From Synergistaceae bacterium (GTDB lineage: Bacteria; Synergistota; Synergistia; Synergistales; Synergistaceae), in contig JAJFTP010000030.1 of the NCBI GenBank assembly GCA_021372895.1, positions 1 to 64,000 of the forward strand: DNA of 64,000 nucleotides, read 5' to 3'. How positions within the stretch are numbered: position 1 is the first letter of the stretch; each line of letters opens with the position of its first letter. This document shows positions 19,317 to 27,956 of the stretch, piece by piece. The position numbers were made by a program, and so were the translations under genes. The notes beneath the pieces are model-generated. The model had not been told where the DNA came from. It did not search any database and worked only from the letters and a program-made list of their open reading frames with translations.

Positions 19317-20873
19317 ATGCTGAGACGAATTAAACTTCTGGGGTGTGCGGCTGGAGCGGTCATTGTAGTGCTGTCGGGACTGTTCCTATTCTTTGCCATG
19401 TCGCGTTCATCAAACCTGCTCTCCGTTCTTCCCAAGCCGTCTGGATCTCAGCCTTATGCAATTATTGAGACAAGGGACAGCTCTTATCCGGAAGCATTCT
19501 CCGCGTTGCTGACCGATGGGATATATGCGCAGTTCCGCAAAGGAACGTCACGCAACTGCCTGTTCACGATAGCATCTCTTGCGCAAGACTGCGCTATGCT
19601 GGTTGAAGAACAGGACCAGGGAACAATGGAAGTCTATGCGGCGCTGAGATTTGCCAAGGTCGATATGAAGGAACTCAGCAAAGGCAAGCTGCCCGATCTG
19701 TGGAAAGGGGCATTTAAAGCCCCTCGCATTGAGGATGGTCCCGAAAAGGGGACATGGGAACTCTATGCAGAAAATACAGATTCCCCTATTTACTTCAAGG
19801 TCGAAAGCAAAAGGGTCCTGATTGCGGCCGGCATTGAACCATTCAAAAGACTGCTTGCCATACGTAACGGCGATGAAAAAGGCCTTGGTAAAAAAAGATG
19901 GAAGGATGAAAAGGCATGGCCGGGACATATTGAATTGTGCGACGGAGGGGATCTTTTTTCCTCAGGTGAAAAATCTTCGCCTCTTAAGCTGCAGGCAGCA
20001 TGGCGGAATTTTGACGCTAAGAATGATTCTGATCCGGCCGGCGAGGCAAAATGGACGATAGAGGGACTCAGCAAGAAAATAAGCTCACTGGTGCCGGGTG
20101 CACTTGAACCCATGGAGTGGGACACATCGAACTGCATAATCCCCGAACCGCTGCTTTTGTCCGTAGGCATGAACTTTCCGGAGTTCAAGGGGTCACCAAA
20201 GGACTGGCCATTTCCACTCAGAACCATCGGAGAACTTGGTCACAGCCTGGAATTAAATGACAAACAGATACGAAAGATACTCTCCGGACAGACAATTATT
20301 TCGCTGGGTGGACAAAACCGCATATTATGGTTCACGCTGCCCGGTTTCACGATTGAGTTTACCGGAAAGAAGGATGCCATGCAGGAACTTGTCTCGGCCT
20401 TCTGGGATAAACTATTCTACGGAGCGGAGCCAAAGCCTCTTGATGGCTTCGAGTATGGCGGCACAGCCAATATCCCCTTCTCTGTTATAGGGGCGGGACG
20501 TGATGAGATGGCCTTGCTCGGTCTCACATCTCCTGAGTCGATAAAGGGTAAGAGCAGGATCTGCAATTTTCTAAAGGACGATGAAAAGGCAATAGGCTGG
20601 ATCATTGCCGATCTGCCAAGAATAGGTTTGGCTCTGAGCGATATGGCAAAGATAAGTTCATTTGTCAGCGACAGCGAGGGATCAGATGGATTAAGCTATG
20701 AGAACGGCACAGGGTCAGATGGCGGAGCGTTACAGCCGGAACTCCCCGCCTCTCCGTTTGACCAGAGCATAACGGACTCTTTCAGCAATGTACTGAGGGG
20801 ACTCGGCAAGATCCTTATCGTTTGGGAAAAACCTGGATCGGGGAGAATAAACTGGTATAGGAACGTGAAGTAA
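19317..20873 (+). CDS. Unknown 518-residue membrane-anchored protein
   Basis: I do not recognise the family. One N-terminal hydrophobic helix (about 7-28) would anchor it with the bulk outside the cytoplasm. The rest alternates short beta-like segments and has no cysteine-rich or nucleotide-binding motif. A low-complexity Gly/Ser/Asp stretch lies near residue 460. The layout resembles secreted DUF3352-like proteins, but that is only an impression. The ATG at 19317 follows GCGGGAG. It stands alone between the nuclease and tyrS, with its own -10 box. Length and codon pattern support a real gene. Confidence 0.75.
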   Translation: MLRRIKLLGCAAGAVIVVLSGLFLFFAMSRSSNLLSVLPKPSGSQPYAIIETRDSSYPEAFSALLTDGIYAQFRKGTSRNCLFTIASLAQDCAMLVEEQDQGTMEVYAALRFAKVDMKELSKGKLPDLWKGAFKAPRIEDGPEKGTWELYAENTDSPIYFKVESKRVLIAAGIEPFKRLLAIRNGDEKGLGKKRWKDEKAWPGHIELCDGGDLFSSGEKSSPLKLQAAWRNFDAKNDSDPAGEAKWTIEGLSKKISSLVPGALEPMEWDTSNCIIPEPLLLSVGMNFPEFKGSPKDWPFPLRTIGELGHSLELNDKQIRKILSGQTIISLGGQNRILWFTLPGFTIEFTGKKDAMQELVSAFWDKLFYGAEPKPLDGFEYGGTANIPFSVIGAGRDEMALLGLTSPESIKGKSRICNFLKDDEKAIGWIIADLPRIGLALSDMAKISSFVSDSEGSDGLSYENGTGSDGGALQPELPASPFDQSITDSFSNVLRGLGKILIVWEKPGSGRINWYRNVK

Positions 20874-20968
20874 CATCAAAATAAAGCTTGACAACGAAGC
20901 CGCACATTTGTGATTCTCTTCAGAGTGTCCGGCCGCTTGTAAGAACAAAATCCTGGAGGTAGAACAAA

Positions 20969-22249
20969 ATGTACGCCAATGTGCTGAAGGTACTGAGAGA
21001 ACGCGGTTTTGTCGAATGGAGCAGCCACAACGAGGAGCTCGAAGGGCATTTTACCGACAATATGGTAACGGGTTACATTGGATTTGACCCGAGCGCCGAC
21101 AGCCTTCACGTCGGAAACCTGGTGGCGATCATGGGGCTGGCCTGGCTTCAGTATCTTGGGCATCGTCCGATAGCCTTGGCAGGCGGCGGCACCGGACGCA
21201 TCGGCGATCCTTCCGGCAAAAGTGCTGAGAGGACCCTCCTGAGTGAGGAACAGATCGAATATAACGTCATATGCATCGCAGAGCAGCTGAAGCATTTTCT
21301 CAACTTCGACTGCGGCGAAAACAGCGCGATAATAGTCAACAACAATGATTGGCTCAAAAAAGAAAACTTAATAGAATTTCTGCGTGATACCGGTAAATTT
21401 TTTACTGTAAGCTTTCTGGTCAACAGGGAGTACGTCCGCAGCCGTGTCCTCGATCCGGACAAGTCCATTACTTATACGGAGCTCTCTTATATCCTGCTCC
21501 AGGCTTTTGACTACAACCACTTGTATAACGAATATGGCTGCACACTGCAGATGGGCGGCAATGACCAGCAGGTCAACATAATTGCCGGTATGGATCTCGC
21601 CCGCAAGAAATCCGGAGGGCAGTGCTACGGCATAACGTTCCCGCTGCTGCTCAACGCGCAGGGACAGAAGTTCGGAAAATCAGAGAGCGGCGCGATATAC
21701 CTCTCTCCCGAGCGAACGAGCATTTATAAGTTTTACCAGTTCTGGATCAATGTAGATGACAGTGACCTCGAAAAATTATATAAACTCTTTACATTCATGG
21801 ACCTCGAAGATATAGCGGATATAATAGCGGAACACAACAAAAATCCCCACCTCCGCATGGCGCAGAAGAAATTGGCGTGGGACCTTACTTGCCGTGTTCA
21901 CGGAGAAGAGGCAGCGCAGCGTGTGCGTGATGCAAGTGCGGTGCTCTTTGGCGAAATGCACATTCACGAGGCGAAAGCGGATATGCTAGATACGCTCTTT
22001 GCTGAGATCCCGTCCGCAAAAATTGAGGGCAGGGCGGAGGGATCGCTTACTGACCTGCTTGTCGCATCGGGCGGATGTACATCTAAGAGCGATGCTAAAC
22101 GCATGATTAAGGCCGGCGGTGTCTACATGAACGGAGTGAAGGTATCGGACGAGGCCAGGCAGATAAGTCCGGAGGACCTCCTTGCGGGAGGCTATATACA
22201 GCTCCGCGTCGGCAAAAAGGACTTCCGCTTAGTCAAATTCGTGATATAA
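20969..22249 (+). CDS. tyrS: Tyrosyl-tRNA synthetase
   Basis: 426 residues, the usual length for bacterial TyrS. The class I signatures are HVGN (47-50, the HIGH box) and KFGKS (near 234, the KMSKS loop). GGNDQQVNI for the tyrosine/tRNA site and a C-terminal S4 RNA-binding domain (about 360-426) are present. It charges tRNA-Tyr in the cytoplasm. A GGAGG site precedes the ATG. The 95-bp upstream gap is too short for a full T-box leader, and none was seen. Confidence 0.97.
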   Translation: MYANVLKVLRERGFVEWSSHNEELEGHFTDNMVTGYIGFDPSADSLHVGNLVAIMGLAWLQYLGHRPIALAGGGTGRIGDPSGKSAERTLLSEEQIEYNVICIAEQLKHFLNFDCGENSAIIVNNNDWLKKENLIEFLRDTGKFFTVSFLVNREYVRSRVLDPDKSITYTELSYILLQAFDYNHLYNEYGCTLQMGGNDQQVNIIAGMDLARKKSGGQCYGITFPLLLNAQGQKFGKSESGAIYLSPERTSIYKFYQFWINVDDSDLEKLYKLFTFMDLEDIADIIAEHNKNPHLRMAQKKLAWDLTCRVHGEEAAQRVRDASAVLFGEMHIHEAKADMLDTLFAEIPSAKIEGRAEGSLTDLLVASGGCTSKSDAKRMIKAGGVYMNGVKVSDEARQISPEDLLAGGYIQLRVGKKDFRLVKFVI

Positions 22250-22310
22250 GGCATCTACCAAACACAAGATCGGCACAACTTGCAGAATAGTCTTAAAACA
22301 AGCATCAAAT

Positions 22311-22348
22311 GCCGCCCGGGGAATGATATGATTTCCCGGCGGCGTTTT
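22311..22348 (+). terminator. Intrinsic terminator after tyrS
   Basis: A GC-rich stem (GCCGCCCGGGGAA paired with TTTCCCGGCGGC, with small bulges) closes a loop of about 8 nt and is followed by GTTTTC. It lies about 60 bp past the tyrS stop. Confidence 0.8.
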
Positions 22349-22452
22349 CATCGGTGTTGCCTGCCCATGATGTCGGCATATACATGCCGAACGTTTTATT
22401 CCCGCAGGCGCTGCTTTTTGACCCCATAGTCCCCCTTCTTTGTGTTATCATT

Positions 22453-23319
22453 ATGTCTATGGATTATTGGACAAACGCATTTCTTAAATTTGCAAAAACC
22501 ATACAACCAGGCTGGAGTGCGACCGTTTGGGCCTCTGTTTTGTTGTCCTTGCTTAAGCTTATCGGGCCGCGCAGGCGTGTTGCGGCAGATAACATAGCTC
22601 TTGTATTTCCGGAAAAATCACCGACAGAAAAAAAGAAGATACTCACTGAATCCTATAAGTCCATGGTATGGACTTGCCTTGAAATGCTCGCATGGCAGAG
22701 AGATCCTGCTCTTGTCGACAAATGGACTGTTGAGGTAGAGGGGAAACAATATATCGATGATGCATTTGCGAAGGGCAGAGGCATAATTGCTGTCTCGGCG
22801 CATCTTGGCAACTGGGAGCACACCGCTGCCTGGATCGGCAGGAACTGCAGAGGCGTGGGGATCGCGCGCCATTCCGACAGTCTGTGGCAGAAAAAAATCA
22901 TTCAGGCTCTGCGGACAAGCACGGGGCTTCGCATACTTGGCAAAGAAGAGCCAATGACCAAGGCGATAGCCGTCCTCCGGAGGAACGACACGCTTGGGCT
23001 TCTCTCAGATCAGCATGGAGGTCGCGAGGGCATAAAGGTGCCTTTCTTCGGCCAAGAGACATCCACTGTGCAGGGCGCGGCAGTATTCGCGTACCTGACT
23101 GGCGCGCCCATAATACCTATTCAAAGCTACAGGCTCGAGCCTTTTCATTTTAAAATAATTTTAGCGCCGCCCATAAAATATGTGAAAAGCGCAGACCGAA
23201 AGAGCACGATACGCGACATCACGATCCTTGTAAACAGAGAGCTCGAAAAGATGATCCGCCGGGCACCAGGCCAGTGGCTATGGCAACACCGGCGTTTCAG
23301 GGAAATAATTAAGGGTTAG
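22453..23319 (+). CDS. Lipid A biosynthesis acyltransferase, LpxL/HtrB family
   Basis: About 288 residues. The LPLAT acyltransferase core has VSAHLGNWEHTA (the HX4-5D/E-type catalytic box) and LLSDQHGGREGIKVPFFG, with an N-terminal hydrophobic segment for membrane attachment. Family members add a secondary acyl chain to lipid A precursors, which supports an outer membrane with LPS. The frame extends upstream to a GTG at 22354, but that lies right after the tyrS terminator, and the homology begins near ATG 22453/22459. Neither has a strong ribosome site, so the start is uncertain. Confidence 0.88.
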   Translation: MSMDYWTNAFLKFAKTIQPGWSATVWASVLLSLLKLIGPRRRVAADNIALVFPEKSPTEKKKILTESYKSMVWTCLEMLAWQRDPALVDKWTVEVEGKQYIDDAFAKGRGIIAVSAHLGNWEHTAAWIGRNCRGVGIARHSDSLWQKKIIQALRTSTGLRILGKEEPMTKAIAVLRRNDTLGLLSDQHGGREGIKVPFFGQETSTVQGAAVFAYLTGAPIIPIQSYRLEPFHFKIILAPPIKYVKSADRKSTIRDITILVNRELEKMIRRAPGQWLWQHRRFREIIKG

Positions 23320-23525
23320 TTTTTTTTGACCTTTGCTTCGGGATCATCGCAGATGAGAGTCCCCCCGATTGCAAAGTGCTCGTCGGCCATCTCGTTTATA
23401 ATGATGCGGACAGAAGAAGATCGTACTTCCATAGTCTCGCACAGCGCTTTTGTGACAGCAGTTACCATCGCGCGTTTTTGGTCTAGGGTGCGTCCCTCTT
23501 TGATATTGATGAATGCAATAGGCAT
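23316..23525 (-). CDS. 4-oxalocrotonate tautomerase-family protein
   Basis: 69 residues beginning MPIAFINIKEGRT; Pro2 becomes the catalytic N-terminal proline after Met removal, and a conserved Arg lies in the SSSVRIIINEM segment. Family members catalyse keto-enol tautomerisation as small oligomers. The gene converges on and overlaps the acyltransferase by 4 bp. The substrate is unknown, since no meta-cleavage pathway is nearby. Confidence 0.85.
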   Translation of the reverse strand: MPIAFINIKEGRTLDQKRAMVTAVTKALCETMEVRSSSVRIIINEMADEHFAIGGTLICDDPEAKVKKN

Positions 23526-23607
23526 GGTATCCTCTCCTTGTGGGGTTTATGTAAGAGTAAGGTCAGCTGCAGGCTCTATTTTAATCTACTCCGTGCGGGG
23601 TGTCGAT

Positions 23608-24390
23608 ATGGGGAATATTACCGTAATATACGTTTTTCTTGGATTTCTGCTTGGGGCCTGCCTCGGTTCTTTTGTGAACGCGGCTGCATTGCGCACTGTT
23701 GCGGAGAAAAAGTGGTGGGGCAATGAACGCTCGGTCTGTGTTCATTGCGGGAGAGTCCTTGCTCCGCTTGACCTTATACCTGTAGTTTCTTTTCTCATGC
23801 TCCATGGACGCTGTCGCACATGTCACAGGCAGATAGCCCCGCGCTACTTTATTACAGAGACAGGCACAGGGATAATGGGGGCTGTCCTCGTGTGGTACTG
23901 CGGGTCAACACCGGCTCTGTTCTTTTCATTCGCAGCTCTCGTCTTTCTTCTTTTCCACACTCTGACCGACCTTGAGACAGGTTATATCTATGATTCATGG
24001 GCAATCGCGATGGCCGTTACAGGCGCGATTCTGCGGATATGGGGAGGTATCCCTGCACTTATAGACGGAGCAGCCGGGGCTGCTCTTGGTTTTGGCGTAA
24101 TAATCCTGATAGTCATACTAAGCCGCGGAGGCATGGGGTTTGGCGACGCGATGCTCATGCTAGGGACGGGAGCACTCTTCGGATGGAAGATGACGATACT
24201 ATGCCTATACCTCGGTTTCCTCTGTGGCGGGTTAGTCGTCACTCCTTTGCTTATTATGAAAAAGGTTTCGCGCAAGGACTCGGTCCCATTAGGGCCTTTC
24301 CTCGCGGCAGGAAGCATGATCGCAATATTTGCGGCACGTCCGGTATTTCAATGGCTGGGATTCTCACTTCCATGGCCATGGATCATATAG
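23608..24390 (+). CDS. Type IV prepilin peptidase (A24A family)
   Basis: 260 residues, mostly hydrophobic. The cytoplasmic N-terminal domain holds two CxxC pairs (CVHC at 44-47 and CRTC at 69-72), typical of enzymes that also N-methylate pilins. Catalytic aspartates are in TDLETGYIYD and in GMGFGDAML (the GxGD motif). It cleaves leader peptides of type IV pilins or pseudopilins at the inner membrane. The ATG at 23608 follows GGGG; the open frame extends further but opposes the tautomerase gene. No other pilus gene is in the window. Confidence 0.92.
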   Translation: MGNITVIYVFLGFLLGACLGSFVNAAALRTVAEKKWWGNERSVCVHCGRVLAPLDLIPVVSFLMLHGRCRTCHRQIAPRYFITETGTGIMGAVLVWYCGSTPALFFSFAALVFLLFHTLTDLETGYIYDSWAIAMAVTGAILRIWGGIPALIDGAAGAALGFGVIILIVILSRGGMGFGDAMLMLGTGALFGWKMTILCLYLGFLCGGLVVTPLLIMKKVSRKDSVPLGPFLAAGSMIAIFAARPVFQWLGFSLPWPWII

Positions 24391-24405
24391 AAGGAGATGT
24401 TGGAT

Positions 24406-25596
24406 ATGTTCACCATTAACAGCCCATATGCAGGAACCATGGACCCGTTCAACTTCAGAATGCCGAGAGAAGTTATCTTCGGCACAGGATGCTCCGGCCT
24501 GGCGGTCGAAAAAGCACAGTCGCTGGGAGTCAGCCGACCGCTTTTCATCACAGGCAGGAACATGGGCAGGAGCGCGAGACTTTTGACTCTTCTCGATACC
24601 ATGACAGATAAAGGCATGAAACCGGGACATTGGGAAGGTGTACAGCCTGAGCCTCCGGTCACACTCCTCAAAGAGGCTGTCGATCACATACTTGCAGGAG
24701 GATATGACTGTCTTATAGCGTTCGGCGGCGGAAGTTCCATGGATTTTGCCAAAATGGCGGCAGTAATGGCAAAACATAGAGGACTTAACGTCGAAGATAT
24801 GGTAGGAAACGACAAAGTGCCATCGCGCGGCCTGCCGACGATAATGATACCCACAACGGCAGGCAGCGGCTCAGAGGTCTCCGCTGTCGCGGTATTTTCC
24901 TTTGAGGATGCCCGCATGAAGAAGGGGGTGTCCAGTCCGCACCTTGTTGCCGACATAGCGCTCGTAGATCCGGCCCTTACGCTGGATCTTCCTCCCGGTA
25001 TCACGGCTGCGTCCGGAATGGACGCTCTTGTTCACGGAGTTGAGTCATATATGTCTCTTGGTACTAATACCTTCACCCAGGACCTTGCGCTCATTTCAAT
25101 AAAAAAGATCATGTCGAACCTCGCAGCCTGCGTAAGAGACGGACATGACCTCGAGGCTCGCGAAGGACAGGCTTATGGCAGCATGACGGCCGGAATGGCA
25201 TTCTCCATGTCAGGCACAGCAGGAGTGCATGCCATGTCATATCCACTTGGAGGACAGTTCCACGTCCCGCATGGAGAGGCCAATACGGCCCTTCTCCGCT
25301 GGGTCATGGAATATAACCTCGACGGCTGCGAAGAAAAATTCATGCCGATTGCCCGGTCAATGGGTGTCTGGAAGCCAGGGATGTCTGCTCGTGATGCCGC
25401 TCGGGCAGCACTTGATGCGATGATAGGCCTTGGCCAAGAGATAGGTGTCAAGACCAGGCTCCGCGACTTCGGGATACCAAGGGAGGCGGCTGCGGAAATG
25501 GCTGAATCGGCAATGAAAGAAGTACGCCTCATATCAAACAACCCCCGTCCGCTTGACGTTGAGTCAGTCAAGAACATATATGAAAGGGCATGGTAA
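24406..25596 (+). CDS. Iron-containing alcohol dehydrogenase
   Basis: 396 residues of the type III Fe-ADH family. It has the NAD-binding FGGGSSMDFAK, the signature PTTAGSGSEVS, and metal ligands in ALVHGVES and HAMSYPLGGQFHVPHGEAN. It reduces aldehydes or oxidises alcohols with NAD(P) in the cytoplasm; relatives include butanol, lactaldehyde and hydroxybutyrate dehydrogenases. The ATG at 24406 is 9 nt from AAGGAG; the ATG at 24397 touches the site and is less likely. Only 15 bp separate it from the prepilin peptidase, and an exported nitroreductase follows. Confidence 0.93.
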   Translation: MFTINSPYAGTMDPFNFRMPREVIFGTGCSGLAVEKAQSLGVSRPLFITGRNMGRSARLLTLLDTMTDKGMKPGHWEGVQPEPPVTLLKEAVDHILAGGYDCLIAFGGGSSMDFAKMAAVMAKHRGLNVEDMVGNDKVPSRGLPTIMIPTTAGSGSEVSAVAVFSFEDARMKKGVSSPHLVADIALVDPALTLDLPPGITAASGMDALVHGVESYMSLGTNTFTQDLALISIKKIMSNLAACVRDGHDLEAREGQAYGSMTAGMAFSMSGTAGVHAMSYPLGGQFHVPHGEANTALLRWVMEYNLDGCEEKFMPIARSMGVWKPGMSARDAARAALDAMIGLGQEIGVKTRLRDFGIPREAAAEMAESAMKEVRLISNNPRPLDVESVKNIYERAW

Positions 25597-25651
25597 GTTT
25601 AGATAGAACGGGGGAAGATCACAATAAAAAAAACAGGAGGTATCATGAATA

Positions 25652-26275
25652 ATGAAATTTTATCTGTCTGTCTTCACGGTAATGCTGGCGCTCCTCTGTG
25701 CTGTTTCCACGGCATCAGCTGCTGATATTATGCTCCCCACTCCGGAAAAGGACGGCGGCCCAAGTGTCCTTGCCGCAATTTCAGAGCGCAGCTCCGCGCA
25801 GCCGACCGCCTTCAGAAAAGACGAGATTTCAAACAAAGAACTCTCGACAATACTTTGGGCAGCCACAGGGAGAAACAGGGAGGGCAAAGGCTGGACAGTC
25901 CCCTTTGCCATGGGTGCGGGGCCGTATCTCCACGTTTATGTGCTGCTCAAAAGCGGTTACTACATCTACGATCCGGACAAAAACATGCTTAAAATGCTTG
26001 GCGGCAAAAATATAATCAGCCGTGCCGGGCGTCAGGATTTTGTTGCAACAGCACCTGCGGTCCTTGTCTTAGCCACAAGGGGCAACGGTCCGCGTGTAGA
26101 CAGTTGGGCCGAGATAGCAGCCGGAGCAATGTCGCAGAACGTCTATCTTGCCGCCGAGGCCCTTGGCATGAAGACGCGATATATTCAGTCATACAACAAG
26201 GAGACGCTTCTCAACACACTGCAGACAGAACCAACGGCGCGCATACTCTGCATCATGCCATTAGGACGCCAATAA
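25652..26275 (+). CDS. Exported nitroreductase-like flavoprotein
   Basis: 207 residues. A clear Sec signal peptide (MKFYLSVFTVMLALLCAVSTASA) precedes a compact nitroreductase/SagB-like domain. ISERSSAQPTAFRKDEIS matches the family's N-terminal arginine region, ELSTILWAATGRNR follows, and the C-terminus reads ARILCIMPLGRQ. Relatives are FMN oxidoreductases. Export is unusual, since FMN would have to be acquired outside the cytoplasm. AGGAGG lies 11 nt from the ATG, with a 26-codon ORF starting between them (25645). It follows the Fe-ADH by 55 bp. The enzymatic role is unknown. Confidence 0.82.
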   Translation: MKFYLSVFTVMLALLCAVSTASAADIMLPTPEKDGGPSVLAAISERSSAQPTAFRKDEISNKELSTILWAATGRNREGKGWTVPFAMGAGPYLHVYVLLKSGYYIYDPDKNMLKMLGGKNIISRAGRQDFVATAPAVLVLATRGNGPRVDSWAEIAAGAMSQNVYLAAEALGMKTRYIQSYNKETLLNTLQTEPTARILCIMPLGRQ

Positions 26276-26299
26276 TTATCTATAGTTATCTGATAGTAA

Positions 26300-27193
26300 T
26301 CATATTGATTTCCATCGCTTGAAGCCGTTGCCGAGGACTTCCGATGCCTCAGCGACGGCCATGAAAGCACGCGGATGATTCCGTGCCAGATAGTGTTTGA
26401 GAACCATCACCTGTCGCGGTGTAAGAAGGCACATTATCGTAGGCTGCTCTTTTCCGGAAAAGCCGCCTTCCCCATAGAGCAGCGTCGACCCGCGATGGAG
26501 CTCGTCGCTTATGTAATCTATAATGGTCTTTGTCTCATTTGCAATGATGAAAACCAGGCGGCGCTTGTCAAAAGATGAGAGGACATTGTCCATCGTCTGC
26601 CCGACGACATAGCTGGCTACGAAACCGAATAACATCCTCTCGAGGCCGACTATACCGACAGAAGCCCCGAGGATGAACATATTTATGTAAAAGCTGTACT
26701 TGCCGACCTCTATGCCTAGACGTTTTCTGAGGACCGCTACGACTATATCAAGTCCGCCGGAGCACGCTCCTGTCCGGAAAACCATCCCCAAGCCGATCCC
26801 TTTAATGATACCGCCGGCGATAGCAACGAGGAACATGTCGCTTATATGCGGGAAACGTATCCAGCTGAGAGCCTCGAGGAGGAAAGAGATAAGCAGGACG
26901 TTATATATTGTCCAGGCGACAAAACGTTTCGAAAGCTCACGCCCTCCCCACGCAAGCAGGATAGCGTTTGCGGTAAGGGTGACCAGCGCCGGAGAAATTC
27001 CCATAGTGTATTTGAGTATTACTGCAATACCCATTACTCCGGCGTCAGGGAAATGATACGGAAGCGTGAAGCCGATAACACCAAGCGTATAAATCGTGAT
27101 GCCAAGCGTAGAGAAGACAAAGGTAGACCACTCGCTGAGCCCCATAATTTTTGTTTTTACAATAAGATGTTTCAGTTTATGTTTCGTGTCCAC
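26300..27193 (-). CDS. YitT-family membrane protein (DUF161/DUF2179)
   Basis: 297 residues. About five or six hydrophobic helices (with repeated GxGxG segments such as GGIIKGIGLGMVF and the conserved TGACSGGLDIV) are followed by a soluble C-terminal DUF2179 domain from about 210. The family is widespread and of unknown function, probably transport. The start is a GTG at 27193 with only a distant GGAG, so it could be a little shorter. It converges on the nitroreductase gene. Confidence 0.88.
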   Translation of the reverse strand: MDTKHKLKHLIVKTKIMGLSEWSTFVFSTLGITIYTLGVIGFTLPYHFPDAGVMGIAVILKYTMGISPALVTLTANAILLAWGGRELSKRFVAWTIYNVLLISFLLEALSWIRFPHISDMFLVAIAGGIIKGIGLGMVFRTGACSGGLDIVVAVLRKRLGIEVGKYSFYINMFILGASVGIVGLERMLFGFVASYVVGQTMDNVLSSFDKRRLVFIIANETKTIIDYISDELHRGSTLLYGEGGFSGKEQPTIMCLLTPRQVMVLKHYLARNHPRAFMAVAEASEVLGNGFKRWKSI

Positions 27194-27358
27194 AATAAAT
27201 TACAACTCCATTCTCAAGTTCGAACAAGATAGTCCCTCAAAGTGAATTAATCAATACGCATTTTTATCAGAACGCGATATCTGTCATTTTTATTAGGCCG
27301 GAAATGTCCTGCTATGTTAAAATACATTGCAGAATATCCGCACAGGGGGAATATATTT

Positions 27359-27796
27359 ATGGTTGCACCAATGCAGGTAAGCCTTGAAGAGATAATCACA
27401 ATGCTGCTCTCACGCGTCGAATCTCTTGCGGCAAACGATGAGAACAGCAAGACCAAATCCAATATCATCTATCGTGTACTCTATAAAAAGGGTATTATCA
27501 CCGATAATGATATCATGGAATCCGTCAAAGAAGAGTACCGGATGCTCAAGGAACTCGGCATAGTACCGAGTGAGCCCAATGATGACATGTATGCTACGAT
27601 AACCCAGGGCATACTTCAGTGGATCAAGGGCGATGTTGAGGGCATCAAAAAATCAATGGCTGATTACGAGAAGAAGCTTCAGGAGTATGCACGCGAAGAG
27701 GCTGTAAAGAAGCCAAAGATCGAAGTTGCTGGAGCCAACGTCCTCAGCCAGCTCGACAGCTTAGGCGGAACAAAGGGCGGTAAACTGATCGTCTAG
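27359..27796 (+). CDS. Unknown small acidic protein
   Basis: 145 residues, soluble, mainly helical by appearance (a charged central region such as VEGIKKSMADYEKKLQEYA suggests a coiled coil), ending in Gly/Lys-rich GGTKGGKLIV. I do not recognise it. The ATG at 27359 has AGGGGG 10 nt upstream; an earlier ATG at 27314 is in frame but lacks a site. The N-terminal part (VYKKGIITDNDIMESVKEEY-like) looks like a winged-helix or adaptor segment, but this is not firm. It stands alone. Confidence 0.7.
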   Translation: MVAPMQVSLEEIITMLLSRVESLAANDENSKTKSNIIYRVLYKKGIITDNDIMESVKEEYRMLKELGIVPSEPNDDMYATITQGILQWIKGDVEGIKKSMADYEKKLQEYAREEAVKKPKIEVAGANVLSQLDSLGGTKGGKLIV

Positions 27797-27875
27797 GGAC
27801 ATTTCTATTTGTTTAAGCATCGAAGTCAAATTTGTGAAATATTGCAGTTGCTGACGGGCTGTTGCTTATAACGGC

Positions 27876-27938
27876 GCAAAAGCGGGCAGAATAACCAGAG
27901 GGAAGTGCCTTCTCCAAGATTTGTCTGTCCGCTTTTGC
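27876..27938. terminator. Bidirectional terminator between convergent genes
   Basis: Arms of 15 bp (27876-27890 and 27924-27938) pair with a single G-U. Each carries an A or T tract at its outer side, and a shorter inner hairpin occupies the loop. It lies between the ends of the gene at 27359 (plus) and the patatin gene (minus) and can serve both. Confidence 0.6.
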
Positions 27939-27956
27939 CGTCTTGATTTAGCTAAT

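Noticed and set aside
20874-20968. T-box leader for tyrS
   Set aside because: The gap is only 95 bp and lacks a T-box core and terminator.
22354-22452. Longer N-terminus for the lipid A acyltransferase
   Set aside because: The extra 33 residues begin right beside the tyrS terminator, have no ribosome site and do not resemble the family.
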